A stretch of DNA of 41,315 nucleotides. It comes from Ruminococcaceae bacterium OttesenSCG-928-L11. Its GTDB lineage: Bacteria; Bacillota; Clostridia; Oscillospirales; Ruminococcaceae. Below the pieces are notes generated by a model. That model did not search any database, had not been told where the DNA came from, and was given only the letters and a program-made list of their open reading frames with translations. Each line of letters starts with the position of its first letter. Within the stretch, counting starts at the first letter, position 1. The DNA lies in contig JAJDGX010000007.1 in the NCBI GenBank assembly GCA_030265885.1, positions 1-41,315 of the forward strand, given 5' to 3'. The translations under genes were made by a program, and so were the position numbers. Below, in pieces: positions 29,563 through 38,451 of this stretch.

Positions 29563-31686
29563 ATGAGTGTCGTAAGAAAATCTTCATTTTATGCCTTTGA
29601 AACTGCCCGCCGCGCTATCTCCAACAGCCAGGTGGGATTGGATACCGTGGGCCACAACCTTTCCAACATCAATACCTCCGGCTATACCCGCCAGCGGGTG
29701 GACCAGGTTTCCTGGAACGTCCGGGGCCTTTCTAAATTTACCATCAACGGTTCCTTTTACACCGGTCACGGCGCTATGGCAACCGGTGTCAGCCAGATGC
29801 GGGATCCCTTTCTGGACAAGCGCTATCGCTCGGAATCGGCCCACTACGGCGAATACGTTGTGGAGCAGAACATCCTGACCGATCTGGGCAATATCTTTGA
29901 CGAGGTCGGCACCGAGACCGGTCTCGATCAGGCTATGACCAACCTGCTGGACGCCATCACCAAGGCGCAGCAGAACCCCACCAACAAAGAGTACGCCATG
30001 GTGGTGCGCACCCGCGCCGAGGAATACTCCAAGATTCTCAACACCTACGACCAGCAGCTGAAACGGCTGCAAAGCCAAAATCACGAGGATCTTTCCATCA
30101 CCATCGCCGATGAGCTGAACCCCATCCTCCAGCAGATTGCCGAACTCAACGACCAGATTACCAAGTGCGAGGTGTACGGCAACCCGGCCAATGAGCTGCG
30201 GGATACCCGCAACCTGTTGCTGGATGAGCTGTCCGGCTTTATGGATATTACCGTGCGGGAGGAGACCCGCCAGATTACCACCGACATCTCCGTTACATAT
30301 GTCTCTGTCCTGCTCAACGGCAGCGACGACGGTACCGGAAATCCCATCGAGCTTATCAACCGCGAAAAATATGCGGAATTCAAATACCAGCAGAATGCCG
30401 ACGGCACAGCCGGCGTTACCGTTATGGACGCAGGCGGCGACACCTACGGCCAGAAAGCCACCGACGCCAACCTGACCACCGGCGCTCTCCGCGCCTATCT
30501 GGATATGCTCAACGGTGACGGTACCGCCAACTCCAACTCCAGAACAGTGTCTGAAAGTGCCCGGGGCATCCCCTTCTATCAGGATTACTTGGACACCATG
30601 GCCGCCAACTTCGCCGAGGTGCTCAACAGCATCAACACCGCCATCAAGCCCACCGTGGGCTGGACTTTGGCGGAGAACCCCAACTATGTGGCCGGCAGCG
30701 GCGAGCCCCAGTATCTGTGCGATGCCAGCGGCGTTCCCCTGCTGTATCAAAAGGGCGACGACGGCAATCCCAAGCTGGATCCCAACTTCCCCAACGCCAC
30801 ACCGCCGGTCTATTTGAGTTATGAGGAAAACGACCTTGTCAGCCCGCCCCAGTGGCAGTACATCTACAAGGATGACGGCTCCGGCACCTTTGTCACCGAC
30901 AGCGCCGGCGACCCGATTCTGGCCGCCATCGACGAGCACGGCAATCCCAAGAAATCCGGTCTCAGCGGCTACGGCGTCAACGATGCCGAATACTACCAGA
31001 CCTACATCGCCGCCGTCGACGAGGATTTGTCCAAGGGACGGGATATAACCGGCAATTTCCTGATTGTCAATGTCAGCTCCGGCTCCCAGTACGGATATGT
31101 CAAGGATCCCGCCAGCCCCGTCAACGACCCCAGCGACCCCGCCTTTGACGCCGAAAACCCCGTATACCTGACCAACTCACGGGGCAATCCCATCATGTAT
31201 GAGATGGACAACAACGGCAATCCCAAGGTGGATGAGTACGGCAACTATGTGGAGTATAAAATAAGTGCCGCCAATGTGGGCATTTCCTCCGCGTGGAAAA
31301 GCGACGCCCAGGCCATTGTCATTTCCAAGGTAAACAACGACACGGCCAACGTCATTTATGATACCAAGTTCTACGACGGCTTTAAAAACACCAAGATGGC
31401 CTTTATCACCGGGCAGACCGAGATGAATTTCCACGACGCCATCTCCAACCTGCAGGGAATTCTTGGCCTAGACACCTCCCTTTCTGCCGATATGCTGGAA
31501 ACATCCCAGACCATGCTGCTGACCATCGACGATCAGCGGCAGTCCATCTCCGGTGTGTCGGAGAACGAGGAAGCCATCGACATGATGGTGTATCAAAACG
31601 CCTACAGCGCGGCCTCCCGGTACATGACAGCTCTGGACGAGGCCCTGAATACCATCATCAACAGCATGGGTCTTGTTGGCCGATAA
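29563..31686 (+). CDS. flgK: Flagellar hook-associated protein FlgK
   Basis: SFYAFETARRAISNSQVGLDTVGHNLSNINTSGYTRQRVDQ; C-terminal NAYSAASRYMTALDEALNTIINSMGLVGR. Confidence 0.93.
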   Translation: MSVVRKSSFYAFETARRAISNSQVGLDTVGHNLSNINTSGYTRQRVDQVSWNVRGLSKFTINGSFYTGHGAMATGVSQMRDPFLDKRYRSESAHYGEYVVEQNILTDLGNIFDEVGTETGLDQAMTNLLDAITKAQQNPTNKEYAMVVRTRAEEYSKILNTYDQQLKRLQSQNHEDLSITIADELNPILQQIAELNDQITKCEVYGNPANELRDTRNLLLDELSGFMDITVREETRQITTDISVTYVSVLLNGSDDGTGNPIELINREKYAEFKYQQNADGTAGVTVMDAGGDTYGQKATDANLTTGALRAYLDMLNGDGTANSNSRTVSESARGIPFYQDYLDTMAANFAEVLNSINTAIKPTVGWTLAENPNYVAGSGEPQYLCDASGVPLLYQKGDDGNPKLDPNFPNATPPVYLSYEENDLVSPPQWQYIYKDDGSGTFVTDSAGDPILAAIDEHGNPKKSGLSGYGVNDAEYYQTYIAAVDEDLSKGRDITGNFLIVNVSSGSQYGYVKDPASPVNDPSDPAFDAENPVYLTNSRGNPIMYEMDNNGNPKVDEYGNYVEYKISAANVGISSAWKSDAQAIVISKVNNDTANVIYDTKFYDGFKNTKMAFITGQTEMNFHDAISNLQGILGLDTSLSADMLETSQTMLLTIDDQRQSISGVSENEEAIDMMVYQNAYSAASRYMTALDEALNTIINSMGLVGR

Positions 31687-31710
31687 TCGCTGAAGGAGGA
31701 CAATAGCAGT

Positions 31711-32685
31711 ATGAGAATCTCCAATTTTTCTATGGCGCGAAACTATCGCACCAATTTGACGAAAAACCAATATACCATGTACAAGGCCAACGAAAAGGTG
31801 CAGACCGGCCGCCGGTTCAGCACCATGTCCGAGGATGTGTCCTCCGGGCTGCGCGCCTTCCAGGTGCGCCGGAGCCTTGCCAAAAACGAGACCTCCATCG
31901 ACAATGTCCGGGACGTGCAGACGTTTTACAAATCGGCGGAGGACAGCGTCAACCACATCCAGCAAATCGGCCAGGAGGTGGCGGGCCTCTACACCACCGC
32001 CCTCAACGGCACCAGCAAGGAGGATGAGCTCAACGCCATCTCCAAGCAGGTGACCCGCCTGCAGGAGGAGATTCTGACCACCCTCAACGGCCAGTTCTCC
32101 GACCGCTATATGTTTGGCGGCACCCAGATTACCTCCGCCCCCTTTGCCACCAACGCCGACGGTTATCTGACCTACAAGGGCGTTGTGGTCAAGGACATCA
32201 CCGACAAGGACAGCGACCTGTACAAGGAACTGTTTGACGACCCCAGCTACATCGACCTGGGCCTGGGGCTGGAGTTGAACGGCGATAAATCCGAGTTGGT
32301 TCCCAACACCGTGTTTGACCGCTCCCTGAACGGTCTGGATATCATCGGCTATGGCCCGGACAACATGTACGACGTCATCACCGATATCCTCAATTCCATG
32401 GCGGGCGAAAGCCCGGATCCCAAGCATCTGGATCGGATCAACAGCGCCTACAAGGACACCGCTGTGTATCTGACCAAGCTGGGCGCCGACGTCAACTATC
32501 TGGACTTTACCATGGACAGGCTGGAGGCGGACAATCTCAATCTCATCGCCCGGCAGGACGCCCTGGAGTTCATCCCCCGGGAGGAAGCCATCCTGGATTG
32601 GCAGATGCAGAACTATGTGTACAACGCCGCATTGTCCATGGGCTCAAAATTATTGCAGCCCAGTTTGTTCAGCTACTTGAGTTAA
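31711..32685 (+). CDS. flgL: Flagellar hook-associated protein FlgL
   Basis: Flagellin-like N-terminus and position after flgK. Confidence 0.9.
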   Translation: MRISNFSMARNYRTNLTKNQYTMYKANEKVQTGRRFSTMSEDVSSGLRAFQVRRSLAKNETSIDNVRDVQTFYKSAEDSVNHIQQIGQEVAGLYTTALNGTSKEDELNAISKQVTRLQEEILTTLNGQFSDRYMFGGTQITSAPFATNADGYLTYKGVVVKDITDKDSDLYKELFDDPSYIDLGLGLELNGDKSELVPNTVFDRSLNGLDIIGYGPDNMYDVITDILNSMAGESPDPKHLDRINSAYKDTAVYLTKLGADVNYLDFTMDRLEADNLNLIARQDALEFIPREEAILDWQMQNYVYNAALSMGSKLLQPSLFSYLS

Positions 32686-32784
32686 CAGCCTATTTTGGTG
32701 TATAATACGTATGTGTAGTGTTTACTGTTTGCACATACCGTCATTCGTTCTCGTTCACATTTATGTTCCTGGGGTGGTGAATAT

Positions 32785-33399
32785 ATGAAACCGTTACTGA
32801 ATATCACAAATGTACCCATTGCGATTGAACACAAAACCACGCGTGCAAAGCTGGTGCAGCAGACAAAGCAGCCCCGCGCCGAAATTACACGGCAAAAGGG
32901 TGGACTTGACATGCGCAGCAACCCCGCAAAGGTGAAGATGGACTCCACCGAAATGCGGGCCAGTATGGGGCTGAAAACGCCGCAGCGTTTTTCCAATGAG
33001 TTTGCGGATACCGGAAAGCAGGACGCGCGGGAAGCGACCGAACAGCTGGTGCAAAACGGTCAATATATTGCCGACAGCCGTGGGGGGAGTCCCATTGCTG
33101 ATTTGGCCATGTCCAATTCCATCAAGACATATGAGACTGCTCTGACCTTTATCCCCTCTACCGGGCCGGAAATGTGGACAGAGGGCGGCGAACTGGATAT
33201 TCAGTACACCGCCGACCGCCTGCAGTTTGACTGGGATGTCAGCACCCGGCCTTATCTGGAGTATGTCCCCCCCAACATCGAATTCCAGGTCACGCAATAT
33301 CCCCAGGTTGTCATTGAATATCTGGGCGGGCCCATGTATGTCCCCCCCAGTTCCGACCCGGATTATGTTCCGCCGCCGTCCATTGATGTAAAGGGATAA
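32785..33399 (+). CDS. DUF6470/YviE-like protein
   Basis: Position between flgL and fliW; YviE-like layout (LLNITNVPIAIE..., tyrosine/proline-rich C-terminus). Confidence 0.7.
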   Translation: MKPLLNITNVPIAIEHKTTRAKLVQQTKQPRAEITRQKGGLDMRSNPAKVKMDSTEMRASMGLKTPQRFSNEFADTGKQDAREATEQLVQNGQYIADSRGGSPIADLAMSNSIKTYETALTFIPSTGPEMWTEGGELDIQYTADRLQFDWDVSTRPYLEYVPPNIEFQVTQYPQVVIEYLGGPMYVPPSSDPDYVPPPSIDVKG

Positions 33400-33443
33400 T
33401 TGGGGCCTTTCATGCCGAATACGCCATTTGATGTGATACATAT

Positions 33444-33470
33444 GCGCAATGCGTTTTTCGCGCATTGCGC
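33444..33470 (+). terminator. Hairpin (10-bp perfect arms) between DUF6470 gene and fliW
   Basis: GCGCAATGCG-tttttcg-CGCATTGCGC followed by TTTGT. Confidence 0.45.
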
Positions 33471-33563
33471 TTTGTAATGCGGCATTTCTTTGCCTGATGG
33501 CGTCGCGGTCACCTGGCCGCTGCCCCATCTCATTTGTATTTCGCTTTCTGTTTGGAGGAAACG

Positions 33564-34016
33564 ATGATAGTTCATTCTGCTGTTTTCGGAGACATCGATG
33601 TCGCAGAGGACAATATTTATATGATGCCCAACGGGCTGTTCGGCTTCGAGGGCGAGGGACGCTATGCCCTCATCACCCGGCAGGAGGATGACGTGACTCT
33701 GATGTGGTATCAGGCGGTCGACTCCAAGGTTCCCTGTTTCAACGTATTTGATCCCTTTGAGATCATAGACGGCTATGAGCCTATGCTGGAATCCTTTGAT
33801 CTGAAGGCCCTGCGAACAGACTCTCCATCCGATTTGCAGTTTCTTGTCATTGCCGTTGTGCCCGAGGATATTACGCGGGCCACCGTCAATTTAAAAAGCC
33901 CCCTTGTCCTCAATCCCAAAGAGCACCTGGCGCGGCAGGTAATTGTCCGCAATTCCGATTACCCCATCAAGTTCAGCCTGGTGGAGGACGCCGAGCAACC
34001 CTCGCCCCAGCTGTAA
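33564..34016 (+). CDS. fliW: Flagellar assembly factor FliW
   Basis: MIVHSAVFGDIDVAEDNIYMMPNGLFGFEGEGRYALI; start Met at 33564. Confidence 0.92.
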   Translation: MIVHSAVFGDIDVAEDNIYMMPNGLFGFEGEGRYALITRQEDDVTLMWYQAVDSKVPCFNVFDPFEIIDGYEPMLESFDLKALRTDSPSDLQFLVIAVVPEDITRATVNLKSPLVLNPKEHLARQVIVRNSDYPIKFSLVEDAEQPSPQL

Positions 34017-34052
34017 CGAAGCCGCCCACTACCACGATATCCGGAGGATCAC

Positions 34053-34268
34053 ATGCTTGTAATCAGCAGAAGAATCGGCGAATCCTTTCTCATCGGCGAG
34101 GATATTGAGGCCACGGTCATCGATATCACCGGCGATAAGGTTGTGTTGGGCATTTCCGCGCCAAAAACCATACCCATTCAGCGGTGCGATGAAATGCTGC
34201 CCCACAGCACAAAACGACGGAGCGGCCCCCGTTCCCGGGGCGAGACCGGCACTCCTCCCCTTCGGTAA
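34053..34268 (+). CDS. csrA: Carbon storage regulator CsrA
   Basis: MLVISRRIGESFLIGEDIEATVIDITGDKVVLGISAPKTIPIQR; RBS GGAGG. Confidence 0.92.
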   Translation: MLVISRRIGESFLIGEDIEATVIDITGDKVVLGISAPKTIPIQRCDEMLPHSTKRRSGPRSRGETGTPPLR

Positions 34269-34307
34269 ATTCATACCGTGTTTGGGGGGATGTTTCCCTT
34301 CCATCTC

Positions 34308-34336
34308 TTGACAACAGCCGCCTTTTGTGATATATT
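34308..34336 (+). promoter_or_regulatory. Sigma-A promoter for tRNA-Pro
   Basis: TTGACA (34308-34313) N17 TATATT (34331-34336), ~25 bp upstream of the tRNA. Confidence 0.75.
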
Positions 34337-34360
34337 TTTTGATGCTGTGTATTTTTTTGC

Positions 34361-34434
<74 letters not shown>

Positions 34435-34442
34435 CTGGTATG

Positions 34443-34479
34443 AAAACCGCTTAAACATCATGTTTATGGCGGTTTTTCT
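34443..34479 (+). terminator. Rho-independent terminator after tRNA-Pro
   Basis: AAAACCGCttAAACATcATGTTTatGGCGGTTTTTC. Confidence 0.75.
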
Positions 34480-34495
34480 ATATCCAAAAACAGAG

Positions 34496-34519
34496 GTTTA
34501 CCCTTTAGTTTACCCTTTA
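34496..34519. repeat. Two perfect tandem 12-mers GTTTACCCTTTA; candidate integrase arm-binding sites
   Basis: GTTTACCCTTTAGTTTACCCTTTA between the tRNA and int. Confidence 0.55.
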
Positions 34520-34597
34520 CAGCTTTTTGCCCCCATTTATATTGATCAGATTGCGCACAAAAGCCGATACCGCCCATTGGGTAGTACCGGCTTATTT

Positions 34598-35770
34598 TTA
34601 TGCCTTGTTTTCTGTTGTGACGCTTTTAATGTATCGTTCCATACGTTGAGAGCTTTCTTGCTTCATCTTTTCTGAAACGTGGCCGTATATGTCCAGGGTA
34701 AACCCGGCTGCATGATGTCCAAGGTTCTCCTGTAAGGTTTTGATATCATCCCCGCTTTGCAAAGAAGCAACGGCATAACTATGGCGGAGGTCGTGGAATC
34801 TGGATTCATCAATTCCTATTTTCCTGACAATACGCTTGAAATTTCCGTACACTGTCTGTCGGGCATAATGCTTGCCCAACTCATCCGTAAAGACCAGCTT
34901 CCACGGATTATCCCAGGCCGTCCCTGCCCGTAACTGGTCGGCTGCCTGCCGGGCTTTCCGCTGCCGCAACAGCTGCATGATGTAAGGGGCTGGCGTGATT
35001 TTGCGTATCCGGTCATTTTTAGTCGGCACAATCTTATACTGGCCTTTTATAAGCTGCAATTGTTGATTGATGGTTATTGTGCCATCTTTTAAGTCCACCG
35101 ATTTCCACGAGAGCCCCAATATTTCGCCTTGCCGCATGCCGGTGAATAAATCCACAGTAAAGACCAGTTCAAAACGATTCCCGCTAATTGCCTGCAAAAA
35201 TGCACTTATGTGGCTGTCATCAAGCGGCTTTATCTCTGGCTTTTCAACGCGGGGCAGCTTGCATTTGGTAGCGGGGTTGATGCGAATGTATCCCAGGTCT
35301 ACCGCTTGCTCCAGGGCCTTGTGCAGTACACCGTGAAGGTTCCGGGTGGTTTTGGCGGATATGGCTTTTTTATCTTTGGTTCCACGCAGACAGGTATTGT
35401 AAAACCGCTGTATTGACTGTGTGTTTAAGTCGGCCAGTTTGACATTACCGATTCCCGGCTTAATCCTGTGTGCCACGACGCCCTTGTATTCGTTCAGGGT
35501 GCGTTCCTTGACATCCCCGGGGTAATCCTCCAGCCATTCGTCAAGCCATTGGCCTACGGTCATTTTTGTGGGGTCGGTGTACGTCCCTGTATTTATGTCG
35601 TGCTGTACCGCTTGCAGTTTAACCAGGACTTCACTTTGTGTTTTGCCGTAGATGGATTTTTGCACCTGTTTCCCGGTTCCCGGGTCACGTCCGACAGTGT
35701 AGCGGGCTTCCCAAGTGCCGTCCTTGCGCTGGCGTATGGTTCCGCTTCCGTGGGCATTACGTTTCGGCAT
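34598..35770 (-). CDS. Tyrosine recombinase/phage integrase
   Basis: N-terminal arm-binding domain (GSGTIRQRKDGTWEARYTVGRD), catalytic TGMRQGEILGLSW ... HDLRHSYA ... LGHHAAGFTLDIYGH. Confidence 0.95.
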   Translation of the reverse strand: MPKRNAHGSGTIRQRKDGTWEARYTVGRDPGTGKQVQKSIYGKTQSEVLVKLQAVQHDINTGTYTDPTKMTVGQWLDEWLEDYPGDVKERTLNEYKGVVAHRIKPGIGNVKLADLNTQSIQRFYNTCLRGTKDKKAISAKTTRNLHGVLHKALEQAVDLGYIRINPATKCKLPRVEKPEIKPLDDSHISAFLQAISGNRFELVFTVDLFTGMRQGEILGLSWKSVDLKDGTITINQQLQLIKGQYKIVPTKNDRIRKITPAPYIMQLLRQRKARQAADQLRAGTAWDNPWKLVFTDELGKHYARQTVYGNFKRIVRKIGIDESRFHDLRHSYAVASLQSGDDIKTLQENLGHHAAGFTLDIYGHVSEKMKQESSQRMERYIKSVTTENKA

Positions 35771-36404
35771 GGGAATCCTCCTCGACCTTGCCGTCTTGCG
35801 GAACATCTGTAGCAAAGTTTGTCTGTAATGTTGATTCAAGTTCTTGAAGAACCATATTTAGAAAATCATGTATCAATTCTGACAATTCGATATTATTGCG
35901 AGCATAGTGGTAAAATGCTGTTCTTGCAAACTCTGGGCTGCTTGTCCTTTGATTCGAATTTCCCAAACGAAACTTAACATATGTGACTATATCTGAAATG
36001 CCAAAAATTTTGTCAATAGCTGCAGATACGACATCAAAAATATCTTCTTTGTATGCTTTGGGAGAGTGTTCATCGTTTAACAAGTTCAAATATTGTAAGA
36101 TTCGTTCGGTGGCTATGCTTGCATGAAATTCGGTCATGGTTGACAATCTTGCAAATATATGTTCAATATCATTTTCTATTTTTTCCTTACGGCTATTATT
36201 CACTACATCGCTTAAACCAAGAAGATAATCCGTTGAGCACTCAAAGTAGTTTGCAAGACTAATCAATGTATCTGTATCTGGTTTTGACCTTCGCATTTCC
36301 CAAGACCGTACCGCACCCTCTGACTTCTTTAACACAGCGGCGACTTCCGAGTGTGTTTCTCCCTTTTCTTCACGGAGTCTCTTTATTCTTTCACCCAAGT
36401 CCAT
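35757..36404 (-). CDS. XRE-family HTH transcriptional regulator (element repressor)
   Basis: MDLGERIKRLREEKGETHSEVAAVLKKSEGAVRSWEMRRSKPDTDTLISLANYFECSTDYLLGLSD; overlaps int by 14 bp. Confidence 0.88.
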   Translation of the reverse strand: MDLGERIKRLREEKGETHSEVAAVLKKSEGAVRSWEMRRSKPDTDTLISLANYFECSTDYLLGLSDVVNNSRKEKIENDIEHIFARLSTMTEFHASIATERILQYLNLLNDEHSPKAYKEDIFDVVSAAIDKIFGISDIVTYVKFRLGNSNQRTSSPEFARTAFYHYARNNIELSELIHDFLNMVLQELESTLQTNFATDVPQDGKVEEDSHAET

Positions 36405-36437
36405 AATTAATCACCCTTTATTATCATACCATAGATA

Positions 36438-36516
36438 CGTAATATTACGCAATATAATATATCTGTAATGTTGTTACGCACAATCAATTGACTGTCATAT
36501 AATTACGTGATATAAT
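36438..36516. promoter_or_regulatory. Divergent control region: GTAA/TTAC operators and plus-strand promoter
   Basis: CGTAATATTACG (36438-36449), GTAATGTTGTTAC (36465-36477), and TTGACT (36488-36493) N17 TATAAT (36511-36516). Confidence 0.65.
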
Positions 36517-36564
36517 TACAATGTCGTCAATTTACGCTATAAAACAACGAGGAGGATTTGTACA

Positions 36565-36756
36565 ATGACAATCGAACGTAAGACCTACAATGTACCCGAA
36601 ATCGCAACAATGCTGGGCATCAGCAGACCGGCAGCATACGACCTGTGCGCATCGGAAGGCTTCCCGGCTATCCGTGTCGGAGAACGCCGTATAGTCGTAC
36701 CCTGTGAGGCATTCGACCGCTGGATGATTGAGGCCGCAACGGCTCCGAAACAGTGA
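36565..36756 (+). CDS. Excisionase/helix-turn-helix domain protein
   Basis: RKTYNVPEIATMLGISRPAAYDLCASEGFPAIRVGERRIVVPCEAFDRWM. Confidence 0.85.
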   Translation: MTIERKTYNVPEIATMLGISRPAAYDLCASEGFPAIRVGERRIVVPCEAFDRWMIEAATAPKQ

Positions 36757-36773
36757 GGAGGTGAGGTGAAAAT

Positions 36774-37238
36774 GTGGGACGGCGCAAAAAAGAGTACACC
36801 AAGCAAAGCTACGAAAGTACAGGGATTTCATGGGACACATCCGCCAATATATATATATCAATGCTGCAATCAAAGGCATGGGCTGAATTGACCGCTAAAC
36901 AGCAAGTATTATATCTCTACTGCAAGGCACAGAGATATGCGGAGAAGAAAAAGCCATCTGGTGATTTATCGTTTACTATGAATCGTTCAAAGTGGTGTGA
37001 CCTGTACGGCCTCTACACAGTAGCAAATAACCGTATGTTTTACCGTGATATGGCTGCGCTGATTGGCAGAGGATTCATCATATGCCTTGAATGTGGCGCC
37101 ATCACCCGTACAAAATCCGTCTACGCCTTTTCGGACATGTGGCAAAATTACGGAACCGACCGCTTTGTAATTCCCCCAGACCACATGACCAAATACATGC
37201 TGAATGAAGTGAAAAAACAAAAAGAAAAAGGGGCATAG
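36774..37238 (+). CDS. Putative replication-initiator-like DNA-binding protein
   Basis: 154 aa, GTG start with GAGGAGGTGAGG RBS; basic/aromatic; followed at once by iterons. Function inferred from context. Confidence 0.45.
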   Translation: MGRRKKEYTKQSYESTGISWDTSANIYISMLQSKAWAELTAKQQVLYLYCKAQRYAEKKKPSGDLSFTMNRSKWCDLYGLYTVANNRMFYRDMAALIGRGFIICLECGAITRTKSVYAFSDMWQNYGTDRFVIPPDHMTKYMLNEVKKQKEKGA

Positions 37239-37259
37239 CATGGCAATATTTATTAAATC

Positions 37260-37401
37260 TGTGGGAAATTTCCTACAAGGTAGCTTTGCCTAAAATGATA
37301 CCAGTTGTGGGAAAAATCCTACAAGGCAATTGCATGAAGGCCTGCACCTTGTGGGAAAAATCCTACAAGATAGGGCATTGCACTGTGGGAAATATCCTAC
37401 A
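37260..37401. repeat. Four palindromic iterons TGTGGGAAAWWTCCTACA (candidate origin)
   Basis: Copies at 37260-37277, 37306-37323, 37350-37367, 37384-37401. Confidence 0.9.
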
Positions 37402-37517
37402 GCCAAAATAACTTTTCGGCAGAATCACGCGGGAAGGTCGCCACACATTATGGCACACAGATCGGCGCATGTGCCGAAAATAAATGGGAGAACATATGTT
37501 GTTGACTCTATCAAATA

Positions 37518-37565
37518 GTTTCCAAGTTAGTTGTCAAGATAGTTTCCAAGTTGGTTTCCAAGCAC
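37518..37565. repeat. Four 12-bp tandem repeats, consensus GTTTCCAAGTTR
   Basis: gtttccaagtta / gttgtcaagata / gtttccaagttg / gtttccaagcac. Confidence 0.8.
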
Positions 37566-37636
37566 AAAAAAAGACGCCCACCGGTACAACCAACCAGTAA
37601 GCGCCATGAGCAGGGAACGCGCCCCACCCAATCACG
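37566..37636 (-). ncRNA. Candidate ~70-nt small RNA
   Basis: Minus-strand TTGCAG (37666-37671) N17 with extended -10 TGGTATAAT (TATAAT at 37643-37648), ending at a 13-bp stem (37573-37585/37593-37605, 4 G-U pairs) with T7 tract. Confidence 0.5.
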
Positions 37637-37742
37637 GTTCTTATTATACCACGGGGCGCGGAATCCTGCAAGAACAGGCGAGCGGTGGTATATCAAAGAT
37701 ACGAACGTATGCCACGGTATACGACAATAGGGAGGCAATTGC

Positions 37743-37970
37743 ATGAGGGATACCGATAGCGTCAAAATAAGGCGCAGCGCGGAATTTACTGCCATATCGC
37801 ACAAGGTAGGCGGTCACTTAAACGCCCTTCCCCTAGACAGTGAACAGCACAACCGACTTGTGGCGTTGATTGCCGAGCAAGTGATAGAGGCTGAAAGCAC
37901 GGCTTTTCTCCAGGGGGTAGAGTTGGGTGTGCGGATGGGCAGGGAATGCAGTTCTACACATATCAGCTGA
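37743..37970 (+). CDS. Hypothetical small phage/element protein
   Basis: 75 aa with GGAGG RBS; stop overlaps the next ORF. Confidence 0.6.
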   Translation: MRDTDSVKIRRSAEFTAISHKVGGHLNALPLDSEQHNRLVALIAEQVIEAESTAFLQGVELGVRMGRECSSTHIS

Positions 37971-38299
37971 TGGAGGTGACATATATCCAGAACGAAAGCC
38001 GACTGATCTATGAAATCATGCAGGAATTAGGGAAGCATGGCGCGGTGTTCCGAACCAACGCCGGCAGCATCCGGCTACCCAACGGCAAGGTGTTCCGGGG
38101 GCTTCCCAAGGGGTTCAGCGATATCCTGTTTATCGGCCGGGATGGCAAGGCATGCTTTGTGGAGGCGAAGGTAAAGCCCAACAAGCCAGAGCCGGAACAG
38201 ATTAAGTTTATCGAGAAGATGCAATCCATGGGGTGTTTAGCGGGCGTTGCGTATTCAGTGGACGAGGCGATACATATATGCTCGGTTACAAAAGTCTAA
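37970..38299 (+). CDS. VRR-NUC domain-containing protein
   Basis: NESRLIYEIMQELGKHGAVFRTNAGSIRLPNGKVFRGLPKGFSDILFIGRDGKACFVEAKVKPNKPEPEQIKFIEKMQSMGCLAGVAYSVDEA: GxSD...E-x-K nuclease motif. Confidence 0.88.
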   Translation: MEVTYIQNESRLIYEIMQELGKHGAVFRTNAGSIRLPNGKVFRGLPKGFSDILFIGRDGKACFVEAKVKPNKPEPEQIKFIEKMQSMGCLAGVAYSVDEAIHICSVTKV

Positions 38300-38451
38300 G
38301 GAAACCTCAGATTGGCAAGAAGCCCGAAAGAAAAAAAGGAATTTGTGTACACGACTACGCGTGGGGATTCCGGGACAACAAATGAATTGCTCCAAAAAAC
38401 TCAGGTTTCAGCCTATCTGCAGTGGAGGATGGTGTGCCATTGCAGGGGGGG

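Noticed and set aside
37330-37518. 62-aa ORF across iterons 3-4 (MHEGLHLVGKILQ...)
   Set aside because: Reading frame lies over the repeats; protein repeats are explained by iterons and there is no good RBS.
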